NCBI GenBank assembly: GCA_030686995.1
Contig: CM060693.1
Location: forward strand, 120,927,228 to 120,991,227
Direction of reading: 5' to 3'
From: Artemisia argyi
Lineage: Eukaryota > Streptophyta > Magnoliopsida > Asterales > Asteraceae
Length of the DNA: 64,000 nucleotides
Positions 58,574 through 64,000 of this stretch are shown here, in pieces. A program made the translations under genes and the position numbers. Each line of letters starts with the position of its first letter. The first letter of the stretch is position 1. The notes below the pieces were generated by a model, which worked only from the letters and a program-made list of their open reading frames with translations, was not told the DNA's origin and searched no databases.

Positions 58574-60328
58574 ATGACGAAGAACAAAAACTCAAGCCAG
58601 CGGACTCCGCAATTGGAAAAAACACGCGGTGACCCCCAGAGGAAGAACCCTCAAGACTCGACCTCTAAACATGCCTCTGGAACAACCAGTGTGCCTGGTC
58701 ACCAAGAAGCGGGACCAACCCTACCTCTCCCAGCGGTAGAATTGCCTATAAGAACTACTTAAACCACCACGGTGGTCCCAAGCGTTGAAGAACTTCAGCG
58801 CACCCTCTTCAATACTCCCCACCAAATGACACCTATAGTGGACAACACTGTGCCACCTGGCGCACCCAACCGAGATAGGGCGCCTAATGTTGAGGCATAA
58901 ATTCTTGCAGCGGATGAGGACGCACCTGATTTAACGTAAGTAATTTTGTATCCCAAAATTACGAAACCCTAACCGCCCTCATGCAAGAAGAAGCAAGGAG
59001 AAGGTCAAGTATGAGCCTGCAAGCCCGGCTCAACTTTGGTCCTGAACGCGAAGTATCACCACCGCGCTACCAAAGAGGGGGACGCGAAAATAACGAAAGA
59101 CGTACCAATAACCATGATAGACTTGGTACGGTATCTGACTCACAATACTCGGAGGAATATGAAGATGGCGAGAGGCGCACCAATGTTCACTCCAGACTTA
59201 GTAGTCGAAGGATACAAGACAGACTTGGACGTCAACATTCACCAAGCGAAGGCTCCTCCAGGTCTGGGAGCAGAAGAATGCACGACAGAATAAGAAGGAG
59301 AACTTCCCCAAGTGAAAGCCCCTCAAGCTCTTCCCCTGAAGGAAGCCGGCGCAAGCGCCGCAAAAGAGATAACCTCTCCTCTAGTGATTCCTCGGACAAC
59401 GAGGACAAAGAGACAGGACACTGGAAGTCCAAAGGGAGACGTCGCGAGGAAGAGGATGAAGACATATCCCTTCCTTGGCGTCGTCATAAATTTGATGCAT
59501 TTACAAAACGCATCAGCGATTACTCTGATCGTAAGAAAAGGCGCATGCCCACTAATGTTAAAACATATGATGGAACGGGTGATCCTGATGACCACCTAAA
59601 AATTTTCGAATCCACTGCTACTATCGAAAATTGGCCACAACCTATGTGGTGTCATATGTTTAATTCCACATTAGTAGGGAATGCGCGCACTTGGTTTAGT
59701 AAGCTTCCACGTAGGAGCATAGACGGGTTTGACGAATTACGGAAAGCATTCCGCTTAAACTTCACCCAAAGAAAGAAGTGCGCTAAAAACCCTGTTGAAT
59801 TAGCCAGAGTAAAGCAGCGCCAAGGGGAATCAACCAGTGCTTACATGGAACACTTCAAAGATGAATGTATACATGTCAAGGCGTGTCCCGAAGTTCTAAA
59901 AATTTCAGGATTCATGAATGGGATTAACAACCCAGAACTCATTAGGAAGTTAAACGACAAGGTTCCCAAAACCTTCGATGAACTAATGAAGCGCACAAGA
60001 TCCTTCATCCAAGGAGAAGCAGCCGCTGCGGACAGTAAAAAAGGCTACTCAAATTATAGGCAGCAAGAACAGCCTAGGAGACAATCCAATGATCAGAGCA
60101 GCAATCACAGCAAAAATTATCGCAGTCAGGGAAGTAGACGGGATAATGACAAGTATACCCCCCTCAAAAAGACTCCGAGGGAAATATTTGTAACAGAAGG
60201 TGCAAACTTCCCAAAACCCCCACTAATGCGCACCCCAGAGGACAAGCGTATAGGGAACGGATACTGCGAATACCATGGCCAAAAGGGCCATACCACCAAC
60301 GAGTGTGTCCAACTACGACAACTAATTG
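58574..60328 (+). pseudogene. Gypsy gag, interrupted
   Basis: The main frame runs 58981-60328. An upstream ATG at 58574 opens a 62-codon frame that stops and is out of phase with it, so the N-terminal region is frameshifted. The retrotransposon-gag domain is clear (GDPDDHLKIFESTATIENWP; GNARTWFSKLPRRSI). It is followed by a basic tail and a zinc-knuckle motif, CEYHGQKGHTTNEC. Just after the knuckle the frame is broken by the solo LTR at 60329 and resumes in phase at 62191. Sequence type fits the Tat/Retand lineage. Expected role: virus-like-particle protein of the retrotransposon. Confidence 0.9.
60324..60328. repeat. Left duplication of the inserted LTR
   Basis: AATTG, identical to 62186-62190. 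Confidence 0.9.
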
Positions 60329-62185
60329 TGTTGATATAAATAATTGACTGAAAACATTATTCATATCTTCCGATATCTCTATGTTTTGATAATCACAAAA
60401 CTTAAACTAATCAAACCAAAGATCATGACGTAAACATGTATTTAGTAATAAATAATCACTTTCACCAACAAATCACTTAAGGTATGAATAAACAAAGTGT
60501 TTAGTGCAATGTATGATCAAAGGGGTATTTAATTAACTAATACAAAGTTTATTTAATTATATAATCTTATTATATATTTTTGAAAAACACTTTTGGTAAT
60601 AAGGAAAAATGTTTTAATCATACTAAATATATGATTTCAAATATTTAACCAAAATCAGTTAGTTTTTCACCAAATAAACTTTCCCCACTAAAAGACAAAG
60701 TTTCTGGCCGTTACAGTTGGGCGGCCCCCTTAATTATAAGGGGCGGCCCCCTTAATTTTAAGGGGGCCGGCCATGCTTTAAGGGGGCCGGCCACGTTCCT
60801 CTGTCAGAACTTGTTGCCTATAAATACCACCTTAAAACTGGATTTTTTCCCCACCTTTTTGCACAAAAACTTTCTGTTCTAGATCTCCATTTCAATCCTA
60901 AAAATCCTTTGATCATTTCATAAGCCTTTGTTTCCAAGTGATCCAAAGCCTCATTCTTTCAAGTGCAAAGAGAAGAATACTTCTATTAGAAGTATTACAA
61001 CTTAGTATCAACTTGCTATCTAAGTTGTTTGTTTATATTTTCTTGTATATCTTTCATACTTTGGTGAATAAGGTGTATGTATTAGTTAACTAGATTTAGT
61101 TGAAGAATCTAGAATTGTTGTAAGTGTGAAGTGTAACTTGAAGTGAAGAAGAAGGGTTAGATAGTAGTGGTGATAGGAGATTGTAGAAATAGGAGCTTGT
61201 AGTGAAGAAATTAAGGATCTCTAGTGGAGAAGACTAGAAGACATTTGTAGATTGAAGTTGTGAAGACATTAGTGGCTTGAAGGTGTCAAGACATTAGTGC
61301 ATTGAAGGTGTGAAGACATTAGTGGCTTGAAGGTGTCAAGACACTAGTGCATTGAAGTTGCGAAGATATTAGTGACTTGAAGGTGTCAAGACATTAATAC
61401 TTTGAAGGTGTGAAGAGAATAAAAGATTGGTGTATAGAAGATTGGTGTGTAGAAGATTGGTGTGAAGAAAATAGTAGATAGGTGTGAAGATTGGTGTGTA
61501 GATTGGTGTGTAGATTGGTGTGAAGATTGGTGTGTAGATTGGTGTGAAGATTGGTGTGTAAATTGGTGTGTATATTGGTGTGTACGGTTTTCTCCGCCAT
61601 AAAGGAGATATTTGATCTAGTGAAGAAAACTCTCGAGTAGGTGACTCGGGGAGTGGAGTAGGGCAAGGAAGGTGTCCTTGTAGCCGAACCACTATAAATC
61701 CTTTGTGTCTCGGTTTGATCTTTCCATCTCTCACTCTTTGATTTATTACTTACTTGCATTTCACACATAGTCATAATTGATAGTATTGTGCATATGTTGA
61801 TTTCACATAAAGATCAAACTAAAATCCAATCATAAAACTAATCTTACAAAAACCAACCTAGTACATATAATTATATCTATACACTACTACACATATATAT
61901 GCTTACATAAAATATATGAAATTGTATATTTTTTCCAAACATTATACATAAACATTGTATATATAAAACCTTTAATAAATCTTGTATTTATACTTTTGTA
62001 ATTAAGTGTTTTGAAATTGTACATTATACATAAGTAGTATTTATACTAAATCATAAATTAACTAGTATATATATTTATGTATTAAAGTGATTTGAAAGTT
62101 TCATCTTAGAAACTATCTTTTATAAAATAAGCAAAACGAAAAAGGCGTAAAACTATTCAACCCCCCCCCCTTCTAGTTTTCCACA
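60329..62185. mobile_element. Solo LTR (copia, SIRE/Maximus-like), 1857 bp, nested in gag-pol
   Basis: Starts TGTTGATATA and ends TTTTCCACA (TG..CA), with a perfect 5-bp AATTG duplication. Removing it restores the gag-pol frame exactly. It has a CCTATAAATACC box at about 60817, GGCCGGCC-rich palindromes at 60716-60795 and a minisatellite. The absence of internal coding DNA indicates LTR-LTR recombination after insertion. The long LTR and the CTCGGGGAGTGGAGTAGGGC block suggest a SIRE/Maximus-type copia element. Confidence 0.88.
61240..61590. repeat. Minisatellites in the solo LTR
   Basis: Five or six copies of a 24-bp-like unit (GAAGACATTAGTGGCTTGAAG) are followed by about 12 copies of GATTGGTGTG(T/A)A(G/A). 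Repetitive Ile/Tyr/Thr or His/Thr/Asn translations on the minus strand are artefacts. Confidence 0.93.
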
Positions 62186-62190
62186 AATTG
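62186..62190. repeat. Right duplication of the inserted LTR
   Basis: AATTG, identical to 60324-60328. Confidence 0.9.
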
Positions 62191-64000
62191 ACAAATTAGT
62201 AAAGGAGGGTAGAATGGATCACCTCGTTAAAAACATTAAAGAGGGGAAGGACAAGCAAAAGAATGGAGGTAAAAAAGAGCCTTCCAAAGATAAAGCGGAC
62301 ATCATCTACATGATACAGTCATGGCAGCGCAAGACAAAGCAAAAAGTCAGCCAAAAATTCTCTTCAGAGAATGAGATATCCTTCCCCACTCTAGCTGCGG
62401 ACAACGCAATAATAGAGCCACTGACCATTGAGATACATACTGGGGGACACAATATTCGCCGCATGTATATCGATGGAGGAGCATCCGCAGATATCCTGTA
62501 TGAACACTGCTTTAAAAGGCTACGACCTGAAATATAGAGCCAGTTAATACCGGCCACGACGTCGCTGACGGGCTTTACAGGAGAAAAGATATGACCTATG
62601 GGGCAATTACGTTTACTTGTAGTTGTGGGCGATGAACAACACTCTACAGCAACATGGATAAACTTCATGATAATCAAGTCTCCTTCACCGTACAACGGCA
62701 TCATTGGGAGACCTGGAATATCATACATGTGTGCTGTACCATCCACAACACATGGAATGCTCAAATTTCCAGTAGAAGGCGGGATTTTCACCCTCTACAA
62801 TACCACGGTACCGCCTAAAGAATGCAATGCGGTAACCAATGAGGTGGAGGAGGTTCCAGAACAGCGCGCAGTAAAAATACCAAACCTAAAAGTTGCCATT
62901 CACCCTGATTACCCAGATCAACAAATATCGATTGGAGGATCTCTATCTGACAAAGGTAAAGCAGCTGTATGCGTACTCTTGCAAAAGAACCTAAGTATCT
63001 TTGCATGAGAACCAAAGCACATGACCGGAGTGCCATGCTCTATTACGAAGCACAAGCTACAAATCCGACAAGGATTTCCGCCAATACAACAGAAGAAGCG
63101 CGACCAAGCTCCTGATCGCGCAAAAGCCATCTTGGAAGAAGTGCACAAACTGGTAGACGCAGGCATCATGCAGGAAGTCTACTACCACGACTGGCTTTCC
63201 AACCCAGTAATGGTAAAAAAGAGTAATGGTAGTTGGAGAATGTGCGTAGATTTCACTGATCTTAATAAAGCATGTCCACAAGACTGCTTCCCGCTACCAG
63301 AAATTGACTGGAAGATAGAATCCCTATGCGGATATCCTTTTAAATGCTTCCTAGATGCATACAAAGGGTACCATCAAATTCAGATGGCAGTGGAGGATGA
63401 AGAAAAAACAGCCTTCCACACTAGTCAGGGGGTATATTGCTACACAAAAATGCCCTTCCGTCTAAAGAACGCGGGCGCAACATATCAGCGATTAGTGGAC
63501 ATGGCTTTTGAAAAATAAGTAGGTCGCAACTTGGAAGTTTATGTTGATGACCTTGTCATAAAGAGTCACACAGAGGACGAATTGGTGCGCGACATTGAGG
63601 AAACGTTCAAAACATTGGAAAAAATAAACATGAAGTTAAATCCCAAAAAGTGCACATTCGGTGCGACAGAAGGCATGTTCCTTGGGTATTTGATAGAACC
63701 TGACGGCATCAAGCCTTGCCCAGAAAATACAAAAGCTGTCATCGATCTTCCCTCACCGTGCACATTGAAAGAAGTCCAGTCATTAAACGGAAAGCTAGCT
63801 GGCCTAAACCGTTTTTTATCCAAGTCAGCAGACAAATCACTCCCTCTCTTTAAAACACTCACAAAGTGCACAAAAAAGGGAGACTTTCGTTGGACCGAGG
63901 AGGCAGAGGAAGCCTTCCAACAACTAAAACAACACCTTGCATCACTTCCCAAACTTGTCGCACCGCGGCTAGGGGAAGAGTTGATCATGTACTTATCTGC
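62191..64000 (+). pseudogene. Gypsy pol (protease and reverse transcriptase), partial, with stops
   Basis: It continues the gag frame after the solo LTR and runs off the window. An aspartic protease motif, YIDGGASADIL, lies near 62469. The reverse transcriptase starts near 63080, with LVDAGIMQEV, a conserved FTDLNKACPQDCFPLP region and catalytic YVDDLVIKS at about 63541. In-frame stops occur at 62535 (TAG), 62592 (TGA), 63006 (TGA) and 63516 (TAA). Three fit single G-to-A or C-to-T changes at conserved positions. The element cannot make full Pol. RNase H and integrase would lie beyond the edge. Confidence 0.9.

Noticed and set aside
61369..61774. Minus-strand frames with IYTP or HTNL repeats
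   Set aside because: They are translations of the GATTGGTGTG minisatellite inside the solo LTR.

Overview
The window is plant nuclear DNA: AT-rich, with spliced GT-AG genes, genes separated by kilobases of transposon debris, and plant-only families (TONSOKU, patellin, a CTR1/EDR1-type Raf kinase, FAR1-like MULE transposase). It suggests a eudicot, possibly an asterid or Asteraceae; the sequence alone does not fix the species.

Four cellular genes are well supported. A 19-exon TONSOKU/BRUSHY1/MGOUN3 homologue (5260-14602, +) has a predicted 1278-residue product. A patellin-like SEC14-GOLD protein lies on the minus strand (31414-29457). A Raf-like MAPKKK of the CTR1/EDR1 group (42263-47386, +) has 15 exons and 833 residues. 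A short single-exon TPR protein with an N-terminal membrane anchor is at 54241-54882 (+). They share no pathway and look like ordinary single genes.

Most of the rest is mobile DNA, and several elements can be delimited to the base. (1) A 13.2-kb Mutator-like element (16166-29359) has a perfect 10-bp target duplication and degenerate terminal inverted repeats. It carries two convergent genes, a Ulp1-type cysteine protease (+) and a FAR1/MURA-type transposase (-), both lightly damaged. About 50 copies of a short palindrome (core AATCATATATGATT) fill its introns and the gap between its genes. A shorter relative lies upstream of TONSOKU. (2) A 3.47-kb hAT element (33674-37143) has perfect 12-bp TIRs, a perfect 8-bp duplication and an uninterrupted 729-residue transposase. 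(3) A Ty3/gypsy Tat/Retand-like element starts at 58075 and runs off the window; its gag-pol is split by a 1857-bp solo LTR flanked by the 5-bp duplication AATTG. (4) A 5'-truncated Helitron (helicase plus 3' hairpin and CTAG end) lies between 61-bp direct repeats. (5) Several MITEs (Tourist-like, Tip100-like, foldback), LTR fragments and simple repeats fill the remaining space.

Layout: 1-5000 retroelement remnants and a MULE derivative; 5.2-14.6 kb TONSOKU; 16.2-29.4 kb MULE; 29.4-31.4 kb patellin; 33.7-37.1 kb hAT; 37.2-41 kb LTR fragments; 42.3-47.4 kb Raf kinase; 48-53.6 kb MITEs and Helitron; 54.2-54.9 kb TPR gene; 55-57.4 kb MITEs; 58.1 kb to the end, nested LTR elements. No CRISPR array, rRNA or convincing tRNA gene was seen.
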